Source: Sanguibacter suaedae (GTDB lineage: Bacteria; Actinomycetota; Actinomycetes; Actinomycetales; Cellulomonadaceae). Taken from it: a DNA stretch of 64,000 nucleotides. This document shows, one piece after another, positions 24,327 through 31,833 of this stretch. Numbering within the stretch: the first letter of the stretch is position 1; each line of letters starts with the position of its first letter. The notes beneath the pieces are model-generated. The model was given only the letters and a program-made list of their open reading frames with translations, was not told where the DNA came from and ran no database searches. The translations under genes were made by a program, and so were the position numbers. The DNA lies in assembly GCF_016342785.1 (NCBI RefSeq), contig NZ_JAEINH010000012.1, forward strand, positions 22,568 to 86,567, written 5' to 3'.

Positions 24327-25448
24327 TCAGATCAGTTCCATCACCGGACCTTCGTGCACAGCCTTGTAGATGGTGTTGCGGATCGTGTTGGCTTGTTCCG
24401 ACGTGAGTGTGCGGTCGATGGGGCGCAGGGTGATCCTTACGAGGAGGTTCACCTGGTCCGGTTCGATGCCGAGGCGCGAGCGAGCCGCTGCCGGCAGATC
24501 GTCGTAGGTGGTGCGGCTGAGCAGCTCGACCGATTCGATGACGTCTGCGTCGTCTCCAAGTGCGGTTCGGATCCGGTCGCCCAATGTCTCTTCGTCCTCC
24601 TCCTGGCCCGTCACGACTGAGATGTCACGCCTGGAGGAAGGGAGCATGGAGACGTGCTGCCATGATTCCAACGTGAGCATCTGTGCGGCGATCCGGGGGT
24701 CTTGCGCTCTGAGGTATCGGATGTCCGGTACAGCCTTGCGCAGCATCAGTGCGCGTTCCAGGCCCATACCCAGCGCGAGGCCCGACCATCGGTCGGGGTT
24801 GAGGCCCGAGCCGCGCAGGACGTCGGGGTGGATGCGGCCACACTCGGCCAGTTCGAGCCACTCGCCGTCGTGGAGCACGTCGATCTGACGTCCACTGGTC
24901 GTATACGGGTGCACCACGTCGGTCACCTTCCACTCCGCGTCAGGCAGTATCGCCTCGACGACGCGCCCGATCATCGTGACGATCTCTGCGTCGTCGGTCG
25001 ACGGAGTGCTGCGGATGCGCCACAGGTCCGCCTGGTGTGGCTCGCCCACATGGGTGCGGTCGACCGCGTCACGGCGGTAGACCAGGCCTGGTGCCACGAT
25101 CAGCTCATCGACGTCCTGCTGGTCTGCATAGACCTCTAGCGCCGCTGGGAGCTCTGCGCTCGTGTGGCTCCGGAGCATGACCGTGGGGCTGACGTACCGG
25201 GTGTAGCGGCGAACACGAGTGACGTCGTCACGGGCATAACCGAGACGGTCATAGTTGTCGCGAACAGGCACGACAGGGACGTTGCGCACGTAGCGAAGGG
25301 TGGTGCCGCTCCACTCGGTCAGCAAGGCCGTCACGACGGCCTCGAGGAGCGCTTGGATGGCGTGCTCGCCCTGGGCCGGGTCGGTCAGGTCGCGCAGGGA
25401 CAGAGAGCGCGAGAGCTGGTCAGGGGTCAGGTAATCGAGCTGTGACAT
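24327..25448 (-). CDS. Stand-alone PheS-related class II ligase with FDX-ACB domain
   Basis: The 373-residue protein combines a phenylalanyl-tRNA synthetase alpha-type catalytic core with a C-terminal ferredoxin-fold anticodon-binding-like domain in one chain, the layout of monomeric mitochondrial PheRS. Motif 2 reads VYRRDAVDRTHVGEPHQADLW, and a later block reads ELAECGRIHPDVLRGSGL. Motif 3 is GLALGMGLERALMLRK. The tail (from about residue 275, SSRRDISVVTGQ to the end) fits FDX-ACB. No pheT is near, and bacteria normally use PheS2PheT2, so this is a second ligase-like protein of the kind annotated as a PheS-related mystery ligase. It could charge tRNA with Phe or an analogue, act as a resistant duplicate, or ligate something else. 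An elaborate leader precedes it. Confidence 0.8.
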   Translation of the reverse strand: MSQLDYLTPDQLSRSLSLRDLTDPAQGEHAIQALLEAVVTALLTEWSGTTLRYVRNVPVVPVRDNYDRLGYARDDVTRVRRYTRYVSPTVMLRSHTSAELPAALEVYADQQDVDELIVAPGLVYRRDAVDRTHVGEPHQADLWRIRSTPSTDDAEIVTMIGRVVEAILPDAEWKVTDVVHPYTTSGRQIDVLHDGEWLELAECGRIHPDVLRGSGLNPDRWSGLALGMGLERALMLRKAVPDIRYLRAQDPRIAAQMLTLESWQHVSMLPSSRRDISVVTGQEEDEETLGDRIRTALGDDADVIESVELLSRTTYDDLPAAARSRLGIEPDQVNLLVRITLRPIDRTLTSEQANTIRNTIYKAVHEGPVMELI

Positions 25449-25451
25449 GGG

Positions 25452-25592
25452 GGTCTCCGAGAAGGTTGCTGGCTGGCGAGGATCGAGTTCCCCCAGCCGT
25501 GCCTGCGGAGACCGTGCGCCCTAGGGGCGCACGAAGAAGACCCCGCGGCCATGTCCCGGCCGGGGGTGCGAAAATCGCCGATCCCAAGTCAC
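25452..25592 (-). promoter_or_regulatory. Leader of the PheS-like gene: Phe-containing leader peptide and competing hairpins
   Basis: On the minus strand a GTG at 25592 opens a 23-codon frame ending with TAG at 25521; it contains three Phe, two of them adjacent near its end (GVFFVRP, then stop). The stop codon lies in a perfect 8-bp hairpin (25514-25521 with 25525-25532, 3-base loop). Immediately after, GGTCTCCG (25513-25506) can pair with CGGAGACC (25459-25452), which includes the GGAG ribosome site of the ligase gene. The codons just before the Phe pair contain GGGGTCT, which can pair with AGACCCC at the same site. This fits ribosome-controlled translational attenuation sensing Phe-tRNA supply. 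Confidence 0.55.
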
Positions 25593-25660
25593 CCCAGCAG
25601 GGTACACGCGGATTTCGCGCAGCATCAGGTGGGCCCGATTCCTAGTGCGCCCTCGCCCTC

Positions 25661-26149
25661 TCAAATGAAGGATTGATCACCCCCGGTGTCGGCGGAGATG
25701 GCGCCTCTCAACCACCTGCTGCCCGCCCCCTCGCGTTGCGCTTGATCCTCCGGATTGAACAGAGTGCATCGCCCCAGCGACAGGCAGCCACAGCCGATGC
25801 ACCCATCAAGGTCCTTCCGCAATGCTTGGAGGACCTCGATGCGGCCCTCGAGCATCTGCGCCCAGCGCTCGCTCATCGCACGCCATTCCCGCTGGGTGGG
25901 CGCACGGTCGTCCGGGAGCCCGGACAGAGCCTCGGCGACCTGGTCCAGAGTCATCCCGATGCGTTGACCGGCTGCGACGACAGCAAGCCGCCGCAAGACG
26001 TGTCGCGGGAAGAACCGATGACCGTTCGGGCCACGAACTGCTCGGATCAATCCGAGCTCCTCGTAGAAGCGCAAGGCGGACACGCTGACCCCGGCTCGCT
26101 GGGCGGTCACGCCGATGGAGAGGAGCTTGTCGGGGTCAACAGGAGGCAT
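25661..26149 (-). CDS. soxR: Redox-sensitive transcriptional activator SoxR
   Basis: The 162-residue protein is a MerR-family regulator. The winged HTH begins SIGVTAQRAGVSVSALRFYEELGLI (11-35), a dimerisation helix follows, and the C-terminus holds the SoxR cluster motif CIGCGCLSLGRC with Cys117, Cys120, Cys122 and Cys128 binding a [2Fe-2S] cluster. Oxidation of this cluster by redox-cycling compounds activates transcription. The ATG at 26149 gives the standard length; the longer frame is a shadow. It is divergent from the MBL-fold gene, with a near-consensus SoxR box between. In actinobacteria SoxR responds to endogenous redox-active metabolites more than to superoxide. Confidence 0.95.
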   Translation of the reverse strand: MPPVDPDKLLSIGVTAQRAGVSVSALRFYEELGLIRAVRGPNGHRFFPRHVLRRLAVVAAGQRIGMTLDQVAEALSGLPDDRAPTQREWRAMSERWAQMLEGRIEVLQALRKDLDGCIGCGCLSLGRCTLFNPEDQAQREGAGSRWLRGAISADTGGDQSFI

Positions 26150-26179
26150 GAGGACCACTCTCAGCCACCGGGTGCTTGA

Positions 26180-26197
26180 CCTCAAGTGAACTTGAGG
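26180..26197. promoter_or_regulatory. SoxR box
   Basis: CCTCAAGTGAACTTGAGG differs at one central base from the E. coli soxS operator CCTCAAGTTAACTTGAGG. It lies between the divergent soxR (starts 26149) and MBL hydrolase (starts 26237) genes, 39 bases before the latter, where it can serve the long-spacer promoter typical of MerR activators. Confidence 0.88.
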
Positions 26198-26236
26198 GTG
26201 TTCGCTCGGTCGAGTTACCGCCACCGAGAGGACGAC

Positions 26237-27100
26237 ATGACCATCTGGACCTGTGCGACATGCGCGATCGAGCACCCCGACACCCCATCGCCGCCGGAGA
26301 CGTGCGCCATCTGCTCCGACGAACGCCAGTATGTGCCAGTGGGAGGGCAGCGTTGGATCACGAGGGACGAGCTCGAAGCGCAAGGGATGCGGATCGACGT
26401 CACCCAGCTGGAGACGGACCTCCATGGAGTGACGACACGGCCTCGGCTCGGCATCGGCCAACGGGCGCTCCTCCTGCGGACCACCGGAGGCAACCTGCTG
26501 TTCGAACCACCGGGATTCATCGATGCTCAGGGGGTGGAGACGGTGCGAGTCCTCGGTGGTGTGTCGGCAATTGCGTCGAGCCATCCCCATCTCACGGGGT
26601 CGTCGATCCAGTGGAGTCATGCCTTTGGCCGCGTACCTGTGTACGTCTCACGTCAAGACCGGGCCTGGACCCGACGTCCCGATGACGTCATCACCTACTG
26701 GTCCGACCGTATCGAGATCCTCCCCGGAGTGACGATGGTGGAGGTCGGCGGTCACTTCGCGGGGAGCAGTCTCGTGCACTGGCAGGCGGGCGCCGAGGGT
26801 CAAGGAGCACTGCTCACCGGGGACACCATCGCCATAGGCGCGGATCGGAAGTCCGTCAACGTGATGCGCAGCTACGTCAACAACATCCCGCTCCCTGCGC
26901 GCGCAGTCCGCAGGATCATGGACCATGCCGCGTCATTGCCCTTCGAACGGCTCTATGGAGCGTTCGGTGAGCTGCACCAGGACGCCCACACCATCGTCCA
27001 GCGTTCCCTGGCCCGGTACATCGCCTGGCTCAGCGACGACGTGGGCGATCGGGCGGTGCTTGCAGCGCTGGACCAATCGCAGTCTTCCAGCAGGGGGTAA
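26237..27100 (+). CDS. MBL-fold metallo-hydrolase with N-terminal zinc ribbon, SoxR target
   Basis: The 287-residue protein starts with a small zinc-binding module (CATC at 6-9, CAIC at 23-26) followed by a metallo-beta-lactamase domain. Metal-site motifs are SSHPHLTGSS, VGGHFAGSSLVHW and LLTGDTI. The first motif is HPH without the usual DH, a variant seen in this subfamily. A late ELHQDAH may supply the last His. No signal peptide or flavodoxin domain is present. The start at ATG 26237 follows GAGAGGACGAC. The SoxR box just upstream makes it the direct SoxR target, so it probably detoxifies or modifies a redox-active compound. The substrate is unknown. Confidence 0.85.
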   Translation: MTIWTCATCAIEHPDTPSPPETCAICSDERQYVPVGGQRWITRDELEAQGMRIDVTQLETDLHGVTTRPRLGIGQRALLLRTTGGNLLFEPPGFIDAQGVETVRVLGGVSAIASSHPHLTGSSIQWSHAFGRVPVYVSRQDRAWTRRPDDVITYWSDRIEILPGVTMVEVGGHFAGSSLVHWQAGAEGQGALLTGDTIAIGADRKSVNVMRSYVNNIPLPARAVRRIMDHAASLPFERLYGAFGELHQDAHTIVQRSLARYIAWLSDDVGDRAVLAALDQSQSSSRG

Positions 27101-27343
27101 TGGGGCTTCGCGGGGGTCACGAGGGGTAGATCCTTCGAGCAGGCGGGTGTAGGAGTACCTCCATCCAGCAAGACCGGGACCTACCCCTCGCCTACGCCCA
27201 CGCTCCCCGACGTCGTCTCACCAACGTCATGACCCACTACATCTAGGCCGACAATCGACCCACTCGGAGCTCTAGCATCACGCACCGTCCACGCACTTGA
27301 ACTTCACGCACACCGCGGTATCGCGCGAACCGCAGGCTCTGGG
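27101..27343. other. Intergenic stretch with a 10-bp inverted repeat
   Basis: No convincing gene lies here. CGAGGGGTAG (27120-27129) and CTACCCCTCG (27181-27190) form an exact inverted repeat 51 bases apart and may be ends of a tiny mobile fragment or a long hairpin between the convergent MBL and Abi genes. Confidence 0.4.
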
Positions 27344-28870
27344 TCACCGCTCCCCCGAAACGGCGAAGCTGCGCCTGACGTCCGTCTCGTCGATCGCCGC
27401 CGCGAACTCCTTCTCGGTGACCGAGTTCAGCAGGTCGAGGGGAGATCGGTCCGAGCCGTCCGAGTTCTGCGGCAGTTCCGGGTGCGGCGTCTGCCACCAG
27501 TCCAGGAGCGCTCGGGCGACTTCGGTCGTCTCCGACCCTCCGCAGGACGAGGCGAGCTCCTTGTTGATCTCGGCGAGCGCGTCGACGATCCTCCCGTCGC
27601 GGAACTGGAAGGCCGGGTAGAACTTGGTCTCTCCGAGCTCGACCTCGATCACGACTCGGTGCTTGAGGTAGGTCCGCAGCAGGCTGCGCTGAGCGGCCTT
27701 CTTCGCTCGCGCTGCCTGAGCCGGGGTTCGAGTCCGTTCTGATTCGATCACTTCCGCTTCCGTCAACGAAGCACGGGTCTCGGCGGCGGTCATGCACTCG
27801 GCTCGGTCGAGCAGGCTCGCGGCCACCATCGGTGAGCGGCCGAGCGCGAAGGCCCGGTCCCAGATCGGGCTGCTCCGCCAGTCGTCCGGGAATCCGAGCT
27901 GCGCCATGCCGAAGCCGACGGCGCGGGACTGCTCCTCGATGAAGTCGGTCAGGTCCACGACGTCGCCCTTCTCCGGCGCGATGCTCAGCAGGAGGTGGCG
28001 CATGACGAGCAACACGCCGTAGAGCCTGTTGCTAGTGCCGCGGTCCGCGAGCGGCGCGAGCAGGTCGTCGGCATCTTTTCGAGCCTGTCCCGGCGCGTCG
28101 ATGATCACATCGAACGCGCGGTTCCACAGGCGGCCGTAGTGCGCGCAGATGTTCCGCACGTTCCTGAGGTTGTTCAGCCAGTTCCCGAGGGCACCGCGGT
28201 CCCCGTGGCCGTCGGCGGTGCGGACTTGGAACCGGGCTGCGAGGATCTCCTGGTCGGACTGCAGCATCAGGTCATAGAGACTGCCCAGCACGCCGAAGGA
28301 CATCACCTCCGTGGCCACCCAGATGGGCAGGTGGGGACCGTACTGCTGGCGGAAGTGCACGACGAAGTCGCCGCGGGCGCGCTTCTCGTGCCGGTCGTAC
28401 TCCTCGAGCCACTCACGGTATGCGGTGGTCGGCTCGAGCGGCATGTTGGGATTTTTCTGCGTCGTCGCGCCGAGCGCCCAGGGGTGCCTGTGCGCGAACG
28501 TGTCTACCCTGCCGAGCCGGTGGCCGATGAAGAACCTGAAGGCTGTCTCGATGGTGCTGAGGATGTCGCTGAGGCGCATGCGGAGCTCATGGTCGAACTC
28601 GTACAGCGAGACCACGTGCGCGAGGCGGGTACCGGGTACGAACGTGTCCAGGCGGATCTCTCGGCCTTCTTCGTCGAACCGGTGCGCGGCAGGCGCAGGC
28701 CGGTCGCGGTAGAGGTGCCAGTAGCCCGACAGCCGGTAGTAGCCGTAGCGCTCCAGGACGTCGGCCGCGTAGGCGTCGTCACCGCAGTCCATGCCCCGCC
28801 CGCGCAGCCGACGGATCTGTTCGGGGACCGTGAGGAACGGCTTCGCGTAGGTGCTGTTCGGGGTCGTCAC
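27344..28870 (-). CDS. Abi-family HEPN protein with C-terminal ParS/MbcA-like extension
   Basis: Residues 1-310 are an Abi_2 (AbiD/AbiF) domain: KPFLTVPEQIRRLRGRG, RYGYYRLSGYWHLY and LYEFDHELRMRLSDILSTIETAFR are typical. The HEPN ribonuclease-type motif RxxxxH is intact at Arg239-His244 (RNICAH). Abi_2 proteins usually end near residue 310-330. Here another 180 residues follow, and residues 395-505 read like the toxin-binding domain of Xre/MbcA/ParS antitoxins: FYPAFQFRDGRIVDALAEIN, LLDWWQTPHPEL and RSPLDLL. The protein therefore looks like an RNase-type toxin or defence effector joined to an antitoxin-like module. It starts at GTG 28870 and stands alone in the accessory region. Abortive-infection function is inferred from the family. 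Confidence 0.8.
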   Translation of the reverse strand: MTTPNSTYAKPFLTVPEQIRRLRGRGMDCGDDAYAADVLERYGYYRLSGYWHLYRDRPAPAAHRFDEEGREIRLDTFVPGTRLAHVVSLYEFDHELRMRLSDILSTIETAFRFFIGHRLGRVDTFAHRHPWALGATTQKNPNMPLEPTTAYREWLEEYDRHEKRARGDFVVHFRQQYGPHLPIWVATEVMSFGVLGSLYDLMLQSDQEILAARFQVRTADGHGDRGALGNWLNNLRNVRNICAHYGRLWNRAFDVIIDAPGQARKDADDLLAPLADRGTSNRLYGVLLVMRHLLLSIAPEKGDVVDLTDFIEEQSRAVGFGMAQLGFPDDWRSSPIWDRAFALGRSPMVAASLLDRAECMTAAETRASLTEAEVIESERTRTPAQAARAKKAAQRSLLRTYLKHRVVIEVELGETKFYPAFQFRDGRIVDALAEINKELASSCGGSETTEVARALLDWWQTPHPELPQNSDGSDRSPLDLLNSVTEKEFAAAIDETDVRRSFAVSGER

Positions 28871-28914
28871 GTGTGCATCGTCCTGGCGTCCCCGACACCG
28901 GGGGTAGAAAGAGA

Positions 28915-28949
28915 ACAGGCCCGCGTCTCATCTAGAGAAGCGAGCCTGT
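28915..28949. terminator. Hairpin between Abi gene and small membrane gene
   Basis: ACAGGC (28915-28920) pairs with GCCTGT (28944-28949), extended by CGC/GCG inside. It lies downstream of the minus-strand gene ending at 29005 and upstream of the Abi start, so it probably ends the upstream transcript. Confidence 0.5.
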
Positions 28950-29004
28950 CGTGTTACGTCGAGGATATGGGTTCCACCAGTGCCGGTCAAACACGGCGCG
29001 ACCG

Positions 29005-29223
29005 TCACCGGCGCGAGCTGGGGGCCCTCCTCCACCGCTCCGAGAACCAGTGCCGCCCGATCCGCACCACACCCACGAGCGCGCAGACGTACCCCACGAG
29101 GAGAATCAGCCCGAGGCCGATATCCCCCTCTTCCACGACGCCGATCAGGAGAAGGACTCCGTACACGGCGATCAGCACCGCGCCGACGATCAGGGTGGCG
29201 GTGCCGGGCATCCGTGGGCTCAT
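29005..29223 (-). CDS. Small two-helix membrane protein (72 aa)
   Basis: From ATG 29223 the frame encodes 72 residues with two hydrophobic helices, TATLIVGAVLIAVYGVLLLIG and GLGLILLVGYVCALVGVV, separated by the acidic turn VEEGDIG and followed by a basic tail ending WRRAPSSRR. Orientation by the positive-inside rule puts both ends in the cytoplasm. GGAG lies very close (4 bases) to the start. It follows the lipoprotein gene on the same strand and may share its transcript. No function can be given. Confidence 0.6.
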   Translation of the reverse strand: MSPRMPGTATLIVGAVLIAVYGVLLLIGVVEEGDIGLGLILLVGYVCALVGVVRIGRHWFSERWRRAPSSRR

Positions 29224-29270
29224 GCGCTCCACGATAAGCAGGCGGCACCGCCCCCCGTGTGACCAGGCCG

Positions 29271-30149
29271 TCAGAGGCCGATCTCGTGGATCTCCGTGTA
29301 GACCGGCTGCAGCATGGCGATCTCCCACGTCACGACGTCGTCGTAGTTGCTCAGCGGGACCTGGTTGCGGACGTTCATCGACGAGTCGCCACCACCCGCA
29401 AGGGTCTCGACCGTCGCCGTCTCACCGTCCTCGACGGGTTCGATCACGGTGGTTCCCTTGGCGATGACGTCGCCCTCGGCGTCCAGTCCTACGATGGTCA
29501 CCGTGTCGTCATCCGCGCTGGCGATGCGGTCGGGCATCTGGGCGTTGCGCCCGATCATCGTGATGTGCGAGACGAGCTTGGCGGTCGCTCCCGTCCCGAC
29601 GACTCCCTCGACGTCGAGCTCGGTCTCGTAGTAGTCCAGGAGCGGCGCGCGGGACAACGAGTACACCGACGGGGTGATGTCCGAGGTCGGCGTCGCGTCC
29701 TCGGAGTCGCCCGAGAATTCCGTGAGGACCTCCAGGTCGAACGCCTGGGCGTGGTAGGACTGCCCTGGGTCGAGCGGGATCGTGAGGTCCTCGTTGCCGG
29801 TGTCCCCACCCTCGACGGCAGCATCGAGCTTGACGATGAACACGCAGGGCTTGTCGGACACGTTCGTGATAGTCACCGGGAAGTAGTGCCGCCACTCACG
29901 GTCGAGGTCCTCGGCCCACTCGTCGGACGCCGCGGCCATCTCGCCGAACGTCACCTCGAGCTCGTCCGTGACGTCACCCTGCTCGCACCACGGGTTGTCG
30001 CCCTCGGTGGCCTCCGTGCCCTCAGCGGCCGTCGCGGTCTCCGTGGCGGACGCGGCACCGGCCGCAGGCTTGGGGTCCGAACCACCCGAGCACCCCACGA
30101 GTACCGACGCGGCCAGCCCGCACACAAGTGCCTTGTGCCAGTTCTTCAT
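29271..30149 (-). CDS. Putative secreted lipoprotein (292 aa)
   Basis: A lipoprotein signal is clear: MKNWHKALVCGLAASVLVGCSGG, with the lipobox Cys at residue 20. A low-complexity Ala/Thr/Glu linker of about 30 residues follows, then a beta-rich domain of about 230 residues containing DREWRHYFPVTITNVSDKPC and a C-terminal VTWEIAMLQPVYTEIHEIGL. The domain looks like the Ig-like telokin or DUF4352-type domains of actinobacterial surface lipoproteins, but I cannot name it. The ATG at 30149 is chosen because of the signal peptide; a longer open frame upstream is a shadow. It faces the outside of the membrane. Confidence 0.78.
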   Translation of the reverse strand: MKNWHKALVCGLAASVLVGCSGGSDPKPAAGAASATETATAAEGTEATEGDNPWCEQGDVTDELEVTFGEMAAASDEWAEDLDREWRHYFPVTITNVSDKPCVFIVKLDAAVEGGDTGNEDLTIPLDPGQSYHAQAFDLEVLTEFSGDSEDATPTSDITPSVYSLSRAPLLDYYETELDVEGVVGTGATAKLVSHITMIGRNAQMPDRIASADDDTVTIVGLDAEGDVIAKGTTVIEPVEDGETATVETLAGGGDSSMNVRNQVPLSNYDDVVTWEIAMLQPVYTEIHEIGL

Positions 30150-30312
30150 GAGGTCATGCTCCGTTCGATGTCGATCAATCTCGTCGCGCACGCCCTCCGG
30201 CGCACGGTACTGCCCGGCGGCGAGCGGACGCAGGGAGCGTGATAGCGCCCTAGGAGGGTACCGAAGTCCATGACCGCACCAGGCAGGGCTTCCGTCCCCT
30301 CCGTGAGCAAGG

Positions 30313-31833
30313 TCAGCGCAGCCGCGCCTCCGCGGCCGCCCAGTGGTGCTCGTCGACCCCTGACTGCCCGGGCTCGTACCGGACGAGCCCGGCACCGCGC
30401 GCCCCGACGGCACGCAGGTCCGCGAGCGACCCGTGGAGAACACCCACGGCCCGCGCCTGGACCAGAACGTTCCCGAGCGCCGCACCCTCGACGGGCCCGG
30501 CGACCACGGGCAGTCCGGTCGCGTCGGCGGTGAGCCGGCACAGGAGGGTGTTACGCACTCCCCCGCCGACCACGTGGACCACGTCGACCTCACGGCCCGC
30601 GAGCGCGCACGCCTCGCTCACGGCGCGTCGGTAGGCGAGGGCGAGGGAGTCGAGGATGCAGCGGACGGTCTCGGCCTGGGACTGGGGTGGTGTCTGGCCG
30701 GTGCGCGTGGCGGCTGCGGCGATGCGGTCGGGCATGTCGCCGGGGGCGAGGAACTCGGGCGAGTCGGCGTCGATGACCACGGTGAGCGGGGGGACCTGGG
30801 CGGCGGCTGCCAGGAGGTCGGGGAGGTCGGCGGGGAGGCCGGCAGCGGCCCAGGTGCGCAGGCACTCCTGGAGGAGCCAGAGGCCCATGACGTTGCGCAG
30901 GTACCGGACGGTGCCGTCGACGCCGAGCTCGTTGGTGAAGTTGGCGTCCTGGCTCTCGGGGGTGAGGACGGGGGCGTCGAGCTCGAGGCCGACGAGGGAC
31001 CACGTGCCGCAGGAGACGTACGCGAAGCGTTCGGTCTGGGCGGGGACGGCGACGACGGCGGACGCCGTGTCGTGCGACCCGACGGCGACGAGCGGGATCC
31101 CGGCGGGAAGTCCCAGGCCGTGCGCGACGTCGTCGAGGACAGGCCCCAGCACCTGGCCGGGTTCCACGAGGGGTGGCAGGAGGTGCGCGAAGTCCCCGAC
31201 GTGCACGGCGAGGCGCGCCAGCAGGCCCGTGGCCCACTCGCGTCGTCGCACGTCGAGCAGGCCCGTGGTCGACGCGTTGGTCACCTCGGCGACGCGCCGG
31301 CCGGTGAGCCAGTAGCCGAGGAGGTCGGGCACGAGGAGCATGTCTCGTGCTGCGGCGAGCTGCGCGGTCCGCGCGGCGGCCGCGAGCTGGAACTCGGTGT
31401 TGAACGGCTGGGTCTGCAGGCCATTCACCGCGTAGTGGTCCCGGGCCGGGACGCGCTCGTAGACGCGTTCCGGCACCCCGTCGGTCCGGGTGTCGCGGTA
31501 GTGGACGGGGTTCCCGAGGAGGACCCCGTCGGCGTCGAGGAGGCCGTGGTCCACGGCCCAGGAGTCGATGCCGACGCCCGCCAGCCGGTCACCGCGCGTG
31601 TGTGCCTCGCGGCCGGCGGCCCGCAGGCCGTCGAGGACCCCCTGGTGGAGGCGCAGCACGTCCCAGTGCAGCGTGCCCCGCACGTCGACCGGGCCGTTGG
31701 GGAACCGGTTGACCTCGTGGAGCTCGACGCGCGGCTCGGCACCGCCGAGCACCCGCCCCACGATGACGCGCCCGCTCGACGCCCCGAGGTCGACCGCGAC
31801 GAAAGCGTCGGCCCCCTGCCGTGCGGGCGTCAC
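30313..31833 (-). CDS. rhaB: L-rhamnulokinase
   Basis: The 506-residue FGGY-family kinase phosphorylates L-rhamnulose to L-rhamnulose 1-phosphate. Visible landmarks are the N-terminal ATP-binding DLGASSGRVIVG, GIDSWAVDHGLLD, VGSHDTASAVVAVP, YVSCGTWSLVGLEL, and the C-terminal adenosine motif VVGGGVRNTLLCRLTADATGLPV, all matching RhaB. The GTG at 31833 overlaps the stop of the aldolase/dehydrogenase gene (GTGA), which fixes the start; the much longer frame upstream is a shadow. It is the last gene of rhaM-rhaI-aldolase/dehydrogenase-rhaB. Confidence 0.95.
   Translation of the reverse strand: MTPARQGADAFVAVDLGASSGRVIVGRVLGGAEPRVELHEVNRFPNGPVDVRGTLHWDVLRLHQGVLDGLRAAGREAHTRGDRLAGVGIDSWAVDHGLLDADGVLLGNPVHYRDTRTDGVPERVYERVPARDHYAVNGLQTQPFNTEFQLAAAARTAQLAAARDMLLVPDLLGYWLTGRRVAEVTNASTTGLLDVRRREWATGLLARLAVHVGDFAHLLPPLVEPGQVLGPVLDDVAHGLGLPAGIPLVAVGSHDTASAVVAVPAQTERFAYVSCGTWSLVGLELDAPVLTPESQDANFTNELGVDGTVRYLRNVMGLWLLQECLRTWAAAGLPADLPDLLAAAAQVPPLTVVIDADSPEFLAPGDMPDRIAAAATRTGQTPPQSQAETVRCILDSLALAYRRAVSEACALAGREVDVVHVVGGGVRNTLLCRLTADATGLPVVAGPVEGAALGNVLVQARAVGVLHGSLADLRAVGARGAGLVRYEPGQSGVDEHHWAAAEARLR

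Noticed and set aside
25430..25552. Alternative leader frame starting at ATG 25552
   Set aside because: It has no ribosome site, lacks Phe codons and runs into the PheS-like gene out of frame; the GTG 25592 frame ends within the hairpin and is better placed.
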